Assembly (NCBI GenBank): GCA_026770585.1
Contig: MU646416.1
Span: forward strand, 714,244-724,369
Reading direction: 5' to 3'
Length of the DNA: 10,126 bases
DNA from: Baffinella frigidus
Taxonomy: Eukaryota > Cryptophyceae > Cryptomonadales > Baffinellaceae
Shown here: positions 1 through 4,831 of the stretch, piece after piece
Layout: each line of letters opens with the position of its first letter
Numbering within the stretch: the first letter of the stretch is position 1
Program-made: the position numbers and the translations under genes
The notes under the pieces: generated by a model
What the model saw: only the letters and a program-made list of their open reading frames with translations
What the model was told of the DNA's origin: nothing
Databases searched by the model: none

Positions 1-78
1 CCCCCCCCCCCGACACCGCAAGGACAAACCGCAGTTCCCGCTGAACGCGACTGACCCCGGCACCCCATTACGCGCACA

Positions 79-113
79 TCAACCCCCAAACCCCAAACAC
101 CAAACACCAAATC
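79..113 (+). repeat. Short degenerate CCCNAAA telomere-like tract
   Basis: About five heptamer-like units of the AACCCCA/AAACACC kind. The tract ends in ATCAG immediately before an exon-like island, so it looks like the 3' part of an intron. No convincing GT donor is seen upstream; the only GT lies at 34-35 in a poor context. Positions 14-49 have a GC3-rich open frame (HRKDKPQFPLNA) that may be the tail of an earlier exon, but its boundary cannot be placed. Confidence 0.5.
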
Positions 114-115
114 AG

Positions 116-183
116 GCAAATGGGACGTCAACGCCGGGCAGCTGGCGCCCGCGCTCCCCTCGGACCCTCCCGCTGAGATGCCG
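116..183 (+). CDS. Putative internal exon, product unrecognised
   Basis: Seen: an AG at 114-115 ends a C-rich telomere-like tract, and the island ends at CCG followed by GTAACC. The frame starting at 118 reads KWDVNAGQLAPALPSDPPAE and then MP. About nine in ten of its third codon positions are G or C, far above the flanking DNA. The exon begins with two bases of a split codon and ends in phase 0, which matches the phase-0 start of the next island at 914. I recognise no domain; the peptide is rich in Pro and Ala. It is read on the plus strand because the splice-like borders and the C-rich array orientation agree with the other exons of this gene. It could be a pseudogene fragment. There is no transcript evidence. 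Confidence 0.4.
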
Positions 184-647
184 GTAACCACCAGCCCTCA
201 CAGCAGGCCCACATCCTGAATCGGTGTGGTCCGTGTAACACTGTAAGAACGTCGGGATGTTCCTTCCCCCTTGCGGCAGTCCCAACCCTGTGCTTTGTAA
301 TATGGTCGGGCGGTACGCACTCTCCGTATGTTAGGGTGCTATCGCCGGTCCAGCCATTGCAAGGTTCCCCTATCGCACACTGCTCCTTCCGCCTCCTCCC
401 TTGCGTGGAGGCTGTCCCAGCCCTCTGTCGTCGTCCGAGAGCAGGCATGACCGAATGGCTCCAAGGGCTGGATGCAGCTCTCTGCTGCCAGTCCAGTACC
501 CTTGCAAGCTTCCCCTCTACTGCAAAGCCCCAGAGGAAGTCTCAAAATTCTTGGACACGACACTAAAATTACTTGTAGGTTACCTTTTGACGAATTTTGG
601 TCACGTCCTTGGGGGTGAAAATTGCCTTTGGAGGTGAAAATGGCTCC

Positions 648-679
648 AAAGTAGCGGAAGCATATGCTTCCGCTACTTT
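648..679. repeat. Perfect 32-bp palindrome
   Basis: The half-site AAAGTAGCGGAAGCAT is followed directly by its exact reverse complement, with no spacer. It can form a 16-bp cruciform or hairpin stem. No matching target duplication is visible, so it may be a collapsed inverted-repeat element. Confidence 0.9.
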
Positions 680-770
680 TTGACACTTCCCCTGGGGCTT
701 TTCAGTAGCTGTCGCGCACGGTACGCACCGACATGCCTGCGAGGCGCCGACCGTCGCGCGTCGCTGCCAC

Positions 771-901
771 CTTCTCGACGTGTTAACTTAACGCTTCTCT
801 ACGTGTTAAGTTAAAGCTACAGTTGAGTTAACACTGTTAACGCGTACGCTTTGGATCGTGCAGGTCGACACTGCACTACGTGTTAAGTTAACACTGTCAA
901 C
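771..901. repeat. Cluster of GTTAAC / TTAAGTTAA repeats
   Basis: Two 23-bp direct units (771 and 794) start CTTCTCKACGTGTTAA. GTTAACACTGTTAAC at 827-841 recurs as GTTAACACTGTCAAC at 887-901. ACGTGTTAAGTTAA occurs at 801 and 879. The inverse form GTTAACTTAAC at 782 is the reverse complement of GTTAAGTTAAC at 882, so the cluster holds both direct and inverted copies. It abuts the exon at 914. Confidence 0.8.
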
Positions 902-913
902 AACTTAACGCAG

Positions 914-967
914 GTGGTGCTGCTGAAAGTGGTGCCGCTGGACGAGGGGGGCAAGGACGTGCTGCAG
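914..967 (+). CDS. Putative 18-codon phase-0 exon, product unrecognised
   Basis: Seen: the acceptor-like CTTAACGCAG precedes the frame VVLLKVVPLDEGGKDVLQ, and 17 of 18 codons end in G or C. The island stops at CTGCAG, where the telomere-like array begins with GCTAAACCC. That makes a GC-type donor (CAG|GC) the simplest border. GC donors are a known minority class in eukaryotes and are frequent in dinoflagellates. Start and end are both phase 0, in step with the islands before (116-183) and after (1087-1131). A spliced reading would run MP-VVLLKV...VLQ-AYPPPHRVGF. No domain is recognised. On the minus strand the borders fit splice sites less well. Confidence 0.5.
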
Positions 968-1086
968 GCTAAACCCTACACCCTAAACCCCAAACCCTAA
1001 ACCCTAAACCCTAAACCCTAAACCCTAAACCCTAAACCCTAAACCCCAAACCCCAAACCCCAAACCCTAAACCCCAAACCCTGCAG
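968..1086 (+). repeat. CCCTAAA telomere-like array occupying an apparent intron
   Basis: About 15 heptamers, mostly CCCTAAA with a CCCCAAA run near the end. The array fills the whole gap between two exon-like islands. It begins GCTAAACCC right after CTGCAG and ends CCCTGCAG right before CAGGCGTATCC; a NAGNAG ending leaves 1086 or 1089 as the 3' end. An array ending at a chromosome end would not need such borders. Confidence 0.75.
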
Positions 1087-1131
1087 CAGGCGTATCCGCC
1101 CCCGCACCGCGTTGGATTCCTCGCCTGTCCG
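1087..1131 (+). CDS. Putative exon QAYPPPHRVGFLACP, duplicated at 1345
   Basis: Seen: the exon follows the CCCTGCAG end of an array and runs to CCG|GTACCT, a GT donor that opens the next array. The frame reads QAYPPPHRVGFLACP, phase 0 at both ends. Positions 1090-1131 align without gaps to 1345-1386, which reads AFPPPPRDGFLACF. Two differences are synonymous (GGA/GGG, GCC/GCG) and Y/F is conservative. That recurrence chooses this frame over the competing RIRPRTALDSSPV frame. The function is unknown. Confidence 0.5.
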
Positions 1132-1259
1132 GTACCTAAACCCTTACCTGACCCATAAACTATAAACCATAAATCATGAGCCATAAACCATACACCATAA
1201 ACCATAAACCATACACCATAAACCATAAACCATAAACCATATGGTACCTTCATTTCCAG
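1132..1259 (+). repeat. CCATAAA-variant array within an apparent GT-AG intron
   Basis: The stretch starts GTACCTAAACCCTTACC, contains about 12 heptamers of AAACCAT/ATACACC (1156-1242), and ends in the pyrimidine-rich acceptor TTCATTTCCAG. The unit differs from CCCTAAA by one C-to-A change that has spread through the array. Both splice-like ends lie at the array edges. Confidence 0.7.
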
Positions 1260-1320
1260 CCATCCTCGCCCGCATGCTGCCGCGTGGCATGCCTCTCGGC
1301 GTCAGTTTCCGCGTGATGCC
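1260..1320 (+). CDS. Putative exon ILARMLPRGMPLGVSFRVM
   Basis: It follows the strong acceptor TTCATTTCCAG. After a two-base partial codon the frame reads ILARMLPRGMPLGVSFRVM, with 16 of 19 third positions G or C. The previous exon ends in phase 0, but this frame needs one leftover base. The two do not join cleanly, so either the donor is offset or the gene is damaged here. The end is uncertain because a 22-bp palindrome covers it (1311-1332) and the next good frame, at 1342, is shifted. No domain is recognised. Confidence 0.35.
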
Positions 1321-1332
1321 TAGGCATCACGC
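1311..1332. repeat. Perfect 22-bp palindrome
   Basis: GCGTGATGCCT is followed directly by its reverse complement. It sits at the junction between two exon-like frames that are out of phase with each other, so it may mark an insertion, excision or rearrangement point. Confidence 0.85.
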
Positions 1333-1341
1333 ATTATGCCC

Positions 1342-1581
1342 AACGCGTTCCCGCCCCCGCCCCGCGACGGGTTCCTCGCGTGTTTCGGGATCAGGGTTTT
1401 GGGTTTCGGCACCGACACCCGAAACAACCTCGAGTTCCCCATAATGGATGAAACCATCCGCCCCAAGGCTCCGAGTGTTGTACTGGGGGGCGCTCTGCGG
1501 GGGGTCCCCGGCCCTTGTCAGAAGGTGCACCCTGTGTCATGTGTTCATCGACAAGCGGTCACATCCCCCTGGTGAATGGAG
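1342..1581 (+). CDS. Duplicated AFPPPPRDGFLACF exon with downstream open frame
   Basis: Positions 1345-1386 repeat the exon at 1090-1131 at peptide level (AFPPPPRDGFLACF versus AYPPPHRVGFLACP). The frame stays open through GIRVLGFGTDTRNNLEFP and beyond. It stops at TGA near 1573, and its GC3 is weaker after about 1440. There is no array directly behind this copy, although the TTTTGGGTTTCGG at 1397-1409 resembles a diverged heptamer tract. It may be a longer exon, a read-through of a lost intron, or a pseudo-copy. No function is recognised. Confidence 0.35.
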
Positions 1582-1626
1582 AGACGCGCGGCTGACGGAC
1601 CCTAAACCCCAAACCGTATCTGGCAG

Positions 1627-1719
1627 GTATACCGCACGCGGGCGCGATCGGACAAAATCCCAGTCCCGACCGCGCTCGTCTCGCTCAGCGCCCGGGAAAT
1701 CAACTGCACGAAAACCAAT
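1627..1719 (+). CDS. Putative 31-codon phase-0 exon, DKIPVPTALV family
   Basis: Seen: the acceptor GTATCTGGCAG, preceded by two telomere-like heptamers, then the frame VYRTRARSDKIPVPTALVSL continuing SAREINCTKTN. It ends at AAT|GTACCA, where the pentamer array starts. Both ends are phase 0, and most codons end in G or C. Positions 1651-1721 recur at 1877-1947 with 64 of 71 bases identical. The end of the motif (EIN-R/C-x-E/K-T) recurs a third time at 2132-2155. The product is unrecognised. Confidence 0.5.
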
Positions 1720-1876
1720 GTACCATCTCCCTACCCTACCCTACCCTACCCTACCCTACCCTACCCTACCCTGCCCTGCCCTACCCTACCCTACCCTACC
1801 ATACCATACCATACCATACCATACCATACCATACCATACCATACCATACCATACTCTACCTTGCCCTGCCCTACCC
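1720..1876 (+). repeat. Pentamer array (CCCTA)n then (CCATA)n then CCCTG/CCCTA
   Basis: The array starts at GTACCATCTCC directly behind the exon. It has about 14 CCCTA units with a few CCCTG, about 11 CCATA units (1798-1852), and then CCCTG/CCCTA again. Its right end (CCTACC) runs into the second exon copy without an AG. The left edge is therefore donor-like and the right edge is not. The long ORF across it is only the repeat read as YPTLP/YHTIP. Confidence 0.85.
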
Positions 1877-1945
1877 GACAAAATCCCTGTCCCGACCGCG
1901 CTCGTGCCGCTCAGCGCCATGGAAATCAACCGCACGGAAACCAAT
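1877..1945 (+). CDS. Second copy of the DKIPVPTALV exon
   Basis: The frame reads DKIPVPTALVPLSAMEINRT and ends ETN, followed by GTGAAACCC, a donor-like start of the next array. Against 1651-1719 the changes fall at all codon positions (two synonymous, about four not), so this copy shows no clear purifying selection. It lacks an acceptor at its left edge; an internal AG at 1912 (GCTCAG) could serve instead. It probably arose by duplication through the flanking arrays. Confidence 0.4.
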
Positions 1946-2119
1946 GTGAAACCCGAACCCCGAAACCCGAAACCCGAAACCCCCAACCCTTAACCTCAAA
2001 CCCTAAACCCTAGACCATACACCCTAAACCCTAAACCCTAAACCCTAAACCCTAAACCCTAAACCCTAAACCCTAAACCCCAAACCCTAAACCCTAAACC
2101 CGAAACCCGAAACCCTAAG
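1946..2119 (+). repeat. CCCGAAA/CCCTAAA array as a complete GT-AG intron
   Basis: This 174-bp stretch begins GTGAAACCCG exactly after one exon copy and ends CCCTAAG exactly before the next island. Inside are CCCGAAA units, a CCCTCAAA/ATACACC mix, about 10 clean CCCTAAA units, then CCCGAAA again. Almost nothing but array lies between the donor-like and acceptor-like ends. Confidence 0.75.
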
Positions 2120-2155
2120 ACGTGGTGCACGGAAATCAACCGCAGGGAAACGAAA
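2120..2155 (+). CDS. Putative 12-codon phase-0 exon TWCTEINRRETK
   Basis: It is flanked by CCCTAAG| on the left and |GTGGGT on the right, and is 36 bp with phase 0 at both ends. The frame TWCTEINRRETK repeats the EINRTET end of the exon at 1877-1945 and stops at the matching donor position. It is very short, but its borders and homology agree. Confidence 0.4.
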
Positions 2156-2233
2156 GTGGGTGCCCCTTACCTGGGACGCAACTCACACACAATTCGGCTC
2201 CTGTGCGCAGCTCACACACAATTCCCCTCGCAG
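2156..2233 (+). other. Intron-like spacer with doubled CACACAATTC segment
   Basis: It begins GTGGGTGCC and ends TTCCCCTCGCAG. The segment CTCACACACAATTC occurs at 2180 and 2207, and ACACAATTCC again at 2284. Each is followed by a GCAG- or GCATG-type end, as if an intron 3' end had been copied with its exon. Confidence 0.45.
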
Positions 2234-2280
2234 GTTGCACACCGCGGGGATGTAGAAGTGGAGGGGTTCACCAACGGGAG
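2234..2280 (+). CDS. VAHRGD exon, copy 1
   Basis: After CCCCTCGCAG the frame reads VAHRGDVEVEGFTNG. It matches the copy at 2622 with six synonymous differences and one A/V change in the first 17 codons. The right border is unclear: the next bases are CACCACACAATTCC, which restart the intron-like segment. Confidence 0.5.
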
Positions 2281-2302
2281 CACCACACAATTCCCCCCGC
2301 AT

Positions 2303-2319
2303 GTTGCCCACCGATGCAG
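2303..2319 (+). pseudogene. VAHR exon fragment, copy 2
   Basis: GTTGCCCACCGATGCAG encodes VAHR and then diverges. It follows ACACAATTCCCCCCGC, the same lead-in as copy 1, but with CAT in place of the CAG acceptor. It is a truncated copy. Confidence 0.4.
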
Positions 2320-2348
2320 CTGATAGAATTCCGTCCTTTTTTTTGCAG

Positions 2349-2378
2349 GCTGCGCATAGAGGGGACGCAGAGGTGGAT
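2349..2378 (+). CDS. VAHRGD exon, copy 3 (short)
   Basis: It follows AATTCCGTCC and a T-run ending TTTTGCAG, a textbook polypyrimidine tract and acceptor. The frame reads AAHRGDAEVD and then diverges into the tandem TGACATAATT repeat. Arg is AGA here. Confidence 0.4.
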
Positions 2379-2381
2379 GGC

Positions 2382-2432
2382 TGACATAATTCCTTCCTTG
2401 ACATAATTTCGTTCTTGACATAATTCCGTCCG
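2382..2432. repeat. Three 17-bp tandem units TGACATAATTYCKTYCK
   Basis: Units start at 2382, 2399 and 2416. The last unit leads into CCGTCCGCTCGTTTGCAG. The same AATTCCGTCC lead-in precedes copy 3, so the tandem unit derives from an intron 3' end. Confidence 0.85.
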
Positions 2433-2443
2433 CTCGTTTGCAG

Positions 2444-2487
2444 GTGGCGCACAGAGGGGACGCAGAGGTGGAGGGGTTCACGAACAG
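2444..2487 (+). CDS. VAHRGD exon, copy 4
   Basis: After CTCGTTTGCAG the frame reads VAHRGDAEVEGFTNR. It ends in AACAG, where a (GA)n microsatellite starts. If AACAG|GA is the border, the donor is a non-canonical GA, a type reported in dinoflagellates. Otherwise the copy is truncated by the microsatellite. Confidence 0.45.
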
Positions 2488-2541
2488 GAGAGAGAGAGAG
2501 AGAGAGAGCGCGCGCGCGCGCGTGAGAGAGACAGACAGACA

Positions 2542-2579
<38 letters not shown>

Positions 2580-2586
2580 AAAGAAA
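2488..2586. repeat. Compound microsatellite (GA)n(CG)n(ACAG)n(ATAG)n(GA)n
   Basis: GA runs flank a CG run at about 2509-2522, ACAG units at 2530-2541 and ATAG units at 2543-2554. The tract ends in AAAAGAAAAA. It fills most of the gap between VAHRGD copies 4 and 5. Confidence 0.95.
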
Positions 2587-2621
2587 AACGTGCGTTGAGT
2601 GAAGCTCGTTGCGTGTCGCAG

Positions 2622-2741
2622 GTGGCGCATCGAGGGGACGCAGAGGTGGAGGGGTTCACCAACGGGAGCGCAGCGCGGGCCACTGCGTCGAACAGGGGCA
2701 ACTTCGTCTTCATCGCTTCTCTCAACACTCTCGAAGATCAG
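2622..2741 (+). CDS. VAHRGD...SLNTLEDQ exon, complete copy (40 codons)
   Basis: Seen: acceptor GTGTCGCAG and donor GATCAG|GTCCAC, 120 bp, phase 0 to phase 0. The frame starts VAHRGDAEVEGFTNGS, continues AARATASNRGNF and ends VFIASLNTLEDQ. The first part occurs five times in 2234-2741 and the last part again at 3083-3148. Differences are mostly synonymous. The Arg of VAHR uses CGC, CGA, AGA, AGA and CGA, a first-position change that is silent only on the plus strand. This is the best-supported coding block of the left gene. Its phase-0 end joins the phase-0 QERWLHAST exon at 3543. No domain is recognised. Confidence 0.6.
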
Positions 2742-2829
2742 GTCCACCCACACTGGGTCCTTGGTGGGTGTATTCCAGGGTCGGCTGGGTCATACTTGGA
2801 GCCGTTAGGCCGCCGTGGTTTCGATCTTT

Positions 2830-2933
2830 TATCCCTGAAGTGCCCAGTGGGCTCATACACCCTACGGTAGGGTTCTAGGACCTGCATAGGGCGAGTTAGG
2901 GTGAATATTCACCCTATGGGCACTTATGGGATA
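2830..2933 (-). mobile_element. Family B TIR element (copy B1), 104 bp
   Basis: The ends TATCCCTGAAGTGCCCA and TGGGCACTTATGGGATA are near-perfect inverted repeats, and the interior includes GTGAATATTCACCC. It is the same length as B2 (4486-4589) but in opposite orientation. TA at both ends could be a TA target duplication, as in Tc1/mariner-derived MITEs; that assignment is inference. It lies inside the apparent intron behind the exon at 2622-2741. Confidence 0.8.
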
Positions 2934-2942
2934 GGGTTGGAT

Positions 2943-3091
2943 AGGAGGCATTAGCGGGCGACGCCATTCGATTTACGTTAAAAAAATGTCATCTTACGGG
3001 TGGTTTTTGTGGTGTGGTGTAGCTAGGGCGTGGCCAAGATAGCAAAATGCACCCGTAAGATAGCACAAATAGGAGGCATTGGCGGGCGACG
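2943..3091 (+). repeat. Duplicated intron end around a hairpin
   Basis: AGGAGGCATTRGCGGGCGACG occurs at 2943 and 3071; the second copy runs straight into the SNRG exon. Between them ATCTTACGGGTG (2991-3002) and CACCCGTAAGAT (3050-3061) form a 12-bp inverted repeat with a 47-bp loop. The first copy is an abortive version of the exon start. Confidence 0.7.
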
Positions 3092-3148
3092 GCGTCGAAC
3101 AGGGGCACCTTGGTGTTCATCGCGTCCCTCAACACCCTCGAGGATCAG
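3083..3148 (+). CDS. Second copy of the SNRG...SLNTLEDQ exon
   Basis: The frame RATASNRGTL continues VFIASLNTLEDQ and ends at GATCAG|GTCCAC, the same donor as the exon at 2622-2741. Over the 22 shared codons about seven differences are synonymous and two (N/T, F/L) are not. Identity drops sharply after GTCCAC. This is the pattern expected at an exon-intron border under selection for protein. The left border is uncertain; it is probably the AG in CAAATAG near 3072. Confidence 0.55.
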
Positions 3149-3293
3149 GTCCACTTATGCTCTGGTTGCTTGGCTGCTGCCTCCCTGGTGTATTCAAACG
3201 GCTGGAGTTTGTTTCTGTGACGCGTGGGAGGGAGGGTCGATGGTCCTCGCGGCTAGATTGAAGTTTTCACTTTTCGTAAACTAGGGAAACGAC

Positions 3294-3542
3294 TTCACCC
3301 TAAACCCTAAACCCTAAACCCTGAACCCTAAACCCTAAACCCTAAACCCTAAAAACCCTAAATCCTAAACCCTAAATCCTAAACCCTAAAAACCCTAAAT
3401 CACAAACCCTAAACCCTAAACCCTAAACCCTAAACCCTAAACCCTAAACCCTAAACCCCAAACCTTTAAACCCCAAACCCCAAACCCCAAACCCCAAACC
3501 CCAAACCCCAAACCCTAAACCCCAAACCCTAAACCCTAAATG
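3294..3542 (+). repeat. Degenerate CCCTAAA array ending at an exon
   Basis: About 35 heptamers: CCCTAAA with CCCTGAA, AAACCCTAAA and ATCCTAA variants, a clean middle section (3405-3460), then a CCCCAAA block. It ends CCCTAAATGCAG, an acceptor-like edge before the QERWLHAST exon. The 5' part of this intron would begin at GTCCAC (3149); 3149-3293 holds no other feature I can support. Confidence 0.85.
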
Positions 3543-3587
3543 CAGGAGCGGTGGCTGCACGCATCCACGAGAATCGTCCTCGATCCG
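3543..3587 (+). CDS. QERWLHAST exon, copy 1
   Basis: The 45-bp block starts in CAG and encodes QERWLHASTRIVLDP. If the AG at 3544-3545 is the acceptor, the exon proper starts GAG (ERWLHAST) in phase 0, in step with the SLNTLEDQ exons upstream. The block recurs at 5590-5634 with one mismatch (CTC/TTC, L/F), in both cases straight after a telomere-like array. The two copies diverge immediately after GATCCG, which sets the right edge. In this copy the frame would stop at TAG (3600) if not spliced; GTGGAG is a possible donor. The function is unknown. Confidence 0.5.
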
Positions 3588-3604
3588 TGGAGTGGCATCT
3601 AGCT

Positions 3605-3664
3605 GGGGCCAAGTTGACTCGGTCACGAAAGTTTGGGGCTAAGTTGACTCGGTCACGAAAGTTG
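3605..3664 (+). repeat. Two 30-bp tandem units
   Basis: GGGGCYAAGTTGACTCGGTC continues ACGAAAGTTK and occurs twice with period 30. The pair is bracketed by a direct repeat, CGATYCGTGGAGTGRC, at 3582 and 3668. Confidence 0.85.
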
Positions 3665-3725
3665 ACACGATTCGTGGAGTGACCCTGTTTAGGGCTTCGA
3701 CGAAGCGGCGGGGGTGCCCCTAGCA

Positions 3726-3852
3726 TACAGGGGTACCTCGCTCATAAGAACCCCCCCCCCCCCTAGGACCCTACAGTAGGAACATGCCTAGGGTCCTATG
3801 GTGGTTGTAGCTAGGGGGGGGGGGCATTTTGTTATGAGCGGGTACCCCTGTA
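3726..3852 (+). mobile_element. Family A palindromic element (copy A1)
   Basis: Ends of the TACAGGGGTACC...CTCATAAGAA kind face GTTATGAGCGGGTACCCCTGTA. Inside are a C-run, CCTAGGACCCTACAGTAGG, CATGCCTAGGGTCCTATGG and a G-run, so most of the 127 bp can fold on itself. No protein is encoded; it is a non-autonomous MITE-like element. Confidence 0.8.
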
Positions 3853-3858
3853 CATTTG

Positions 3859-3935
3859 TAGCGTACAGGGGTGCCTCGCTCGTAAGAAAGCGCCCCCCAA
3901 CCCCTAGGACCACCATAGGACCCTAGGCATAGGCC
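3859..3935 (+). mobile_element. Family A element, partial (copy A2) with inverted centre
   Basis: The left end GTAGCGTACAGGGGTGCCTC is typical. The centre (AGGACCACCATAGGACCCTA, then GGCATAGGCCTACC) is the reverse complement of the A3 centre, and the right terminal repeat is lost. This suggests centre inversion, or recombination with A1, which lies 7 bp away. Confidence 0.65.
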
Positions 3936-4089
3936 TACCATGGCCCCAGCTTGTACGATGCGGGGGTGCCATTGGAATATCTCGACGGAGGCGGGGCGTG
4001 ATGTATTGAATGAAATGAATGATGAAATGAATGAGGGGTGTCCTAAAATGAAGGATGGTGTTTTCCACTTAGCAGCGGCCGAGTTCCTG

Positions 4090-4111
4090 TTCACCTTGAA
4101 TTCAAGGTGAA
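4090..4111. repeat. Perfect 22-bp palindrome
   Basis: TTCACCTTGAA is followed by its exact reverse complement, centred on GAATTC. It lies in the segment that is absent from the partner copy of the segmental duplication. Confidence 0.9.
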
Positions 4112-4256
4112 ATTCCAGTTAGGTTCCAGGGCAATGGATAAGATTCTAGTACAAATCGTTTCGATGGACTGTATCCGTGAAGCTCTGGCTGCTAAGTGGC
4201 TAGCAGTGGGGGCACCTGGAAGGGGGTCACCTGGATTCCAGATCTGTGATTCGCTG

Positions 4257-4379
4257 GTACGGGGGTACCTCGCTCATAAGAAACTGCGCCCCCCTAGGAC
4301 CCTACGGTAGGCCTATGCCTAGGGCCCTAAGGTGGTCCTGGGGGGGGGGCTGTTTCTTATGAGCGAGGTACCTGTGTAC
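4257..4379 (+). mobile_element. Family A element (copy A3), intact, 123 bp
   Basis: The terminal 28-bp arms are inverted repeats with three mismatches; 21 bp, GGTACCTCGCTCATAAGAAA plus C, are identical. GTAC or TA at both ends could be the target duplication. Its flanks (GATCTGTGATTCGCTGG and ATGCATATTCGAAA) match an uninterrupted relative at 6519-6562, which acts as an empty site. Confidence 0.85.
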
Positions 4380-4485
4380 ATGCATATTCGAAATGGGGAG
4401 GGCAATGCGTCCCGTGCCATGCGTCCGCTGCCCCGATCATATCTCCAGAACACACGCTTCGTTTACTACAGGGGTATCTCGGCTA

Positions 4486-4589
4486 TCCCTGAAGTGGCCA
4501 TGGGGTGAATATTCACCCTAGCTCGCCCTAGGCAGGTCCTAGGGCCCTACGGTAGGGCTTATGAGCCTACTCGCCACTTGAGGGATAAG
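4486..4589 (+). mobile_element. Family B TIR element (copy B2), 104 bp
   Basis: TATCCCTGAAGTGGCCA faces GCCACTTGAGGGATA. The interior GTGAATATTCACCC, CTCGCCCTAGGCAGGTCC and CCTACGGTAGGG matches B1 in reverse orientation. A family A-like end (CTACAGGGGTATCTCGG) lies directly to the left, as it also does at B4. Confidence 0.85.
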
Positions 4590-4621
4590 AACACCCTTGC
4601 TCGAAGGTCGGTCGGTCGGTG

Positions 4622-4693
4622 TTTTCTGAAATTAGTACCAGAGGATTGACCAACGCGAAATTTAGTCAACTCTCTGGCACTAAATCAAGAAAA
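4622..4693. repeat. 72-bp imperfect palindrome
   Basis: Arms at 4632-4650 and 4665-4683 pair at 16 of 19 positions around a 14-base loop. The outer TTTTCT and AGAAAA extend the pairing. It may be a small MITE or a structured-RNA locus; no target duplication is seen. Confidence 0.75.
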
Positions 4694-4737
4694 TGCAGGG
4701 GTCGAATCCGGTCCGTTTTCTTGAGTTTTTTTTGTCA

Positions 4738-4831
4738 CTTAAGTGGCCAGGGGGTCCAAAAAGACCCCCGAGAGGTCCTTGGCAGGTCCTAGGGCTTATA
4801 GTAGCGTGTATGAGCCTACTGGCCAGGGATA
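4738..4831 (+). mobile_element. Family B element, degraded (copy B3)
   Basis: CTTAAGTGGCCAG and CTACTGGCCAGGGATA are family B ends, and GGCAGGTCCTAGGGCTTA is the family B centre. The GTGAATATTCACCC block is replaced by a GGGGGTC/GACCCCC hairpin at 4750-4769. Confidence 0.65.

Larger units (their letters stand above)
184..913 (+). other. Long inter-exon stretch, probably intron
   Basis: This 730-bp stretch begins with GTAACC after one exon-like island and ends with CTTAACGCAG before the next. It is not an array. It holds a 32-bp perfect palindrome, a doubled GGTGAAAATKGC motif (614-625 and 633-644) and a cluster of GTTAAC-type repeats at 771-901, listed separately. The open frames in 128-686 show no GC3 bias and no recognisable protein, so I leave them uncalled. 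Confidence 0.35.
3993..4471 (+). repeat. Segmental duplication, copy 1 (partner 6358-6810)
   Basis: Collinear blocks are shared with the partner: GATGTATTGAATGAAATGAA; a GGGGCACCTGGAAGGG block followed by GATCTGT; CATTCGAAA with GAGGAGGG-like sequence; and CTCCAGAACACAAGCTT-like sequence. This copy has about 155 extra bases (4045-4200) and the A3 insertion. Confidence 0.7.

Noticed and set aside
1448-1993. 181-codon plus-strand open frame
   Set aside because: Its middle is only the CCCTA/CCATA array read as YPTLP/YHTIP, and it joins exon-like pieces in inconsistent frames.
2183-2728. 181-codon minus-strand open frame with repeated PSTSASP
   Set aside because: It is the antisense of the VAHRGD exon copies. 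Arginine codon switches are silent only on the plus strand.
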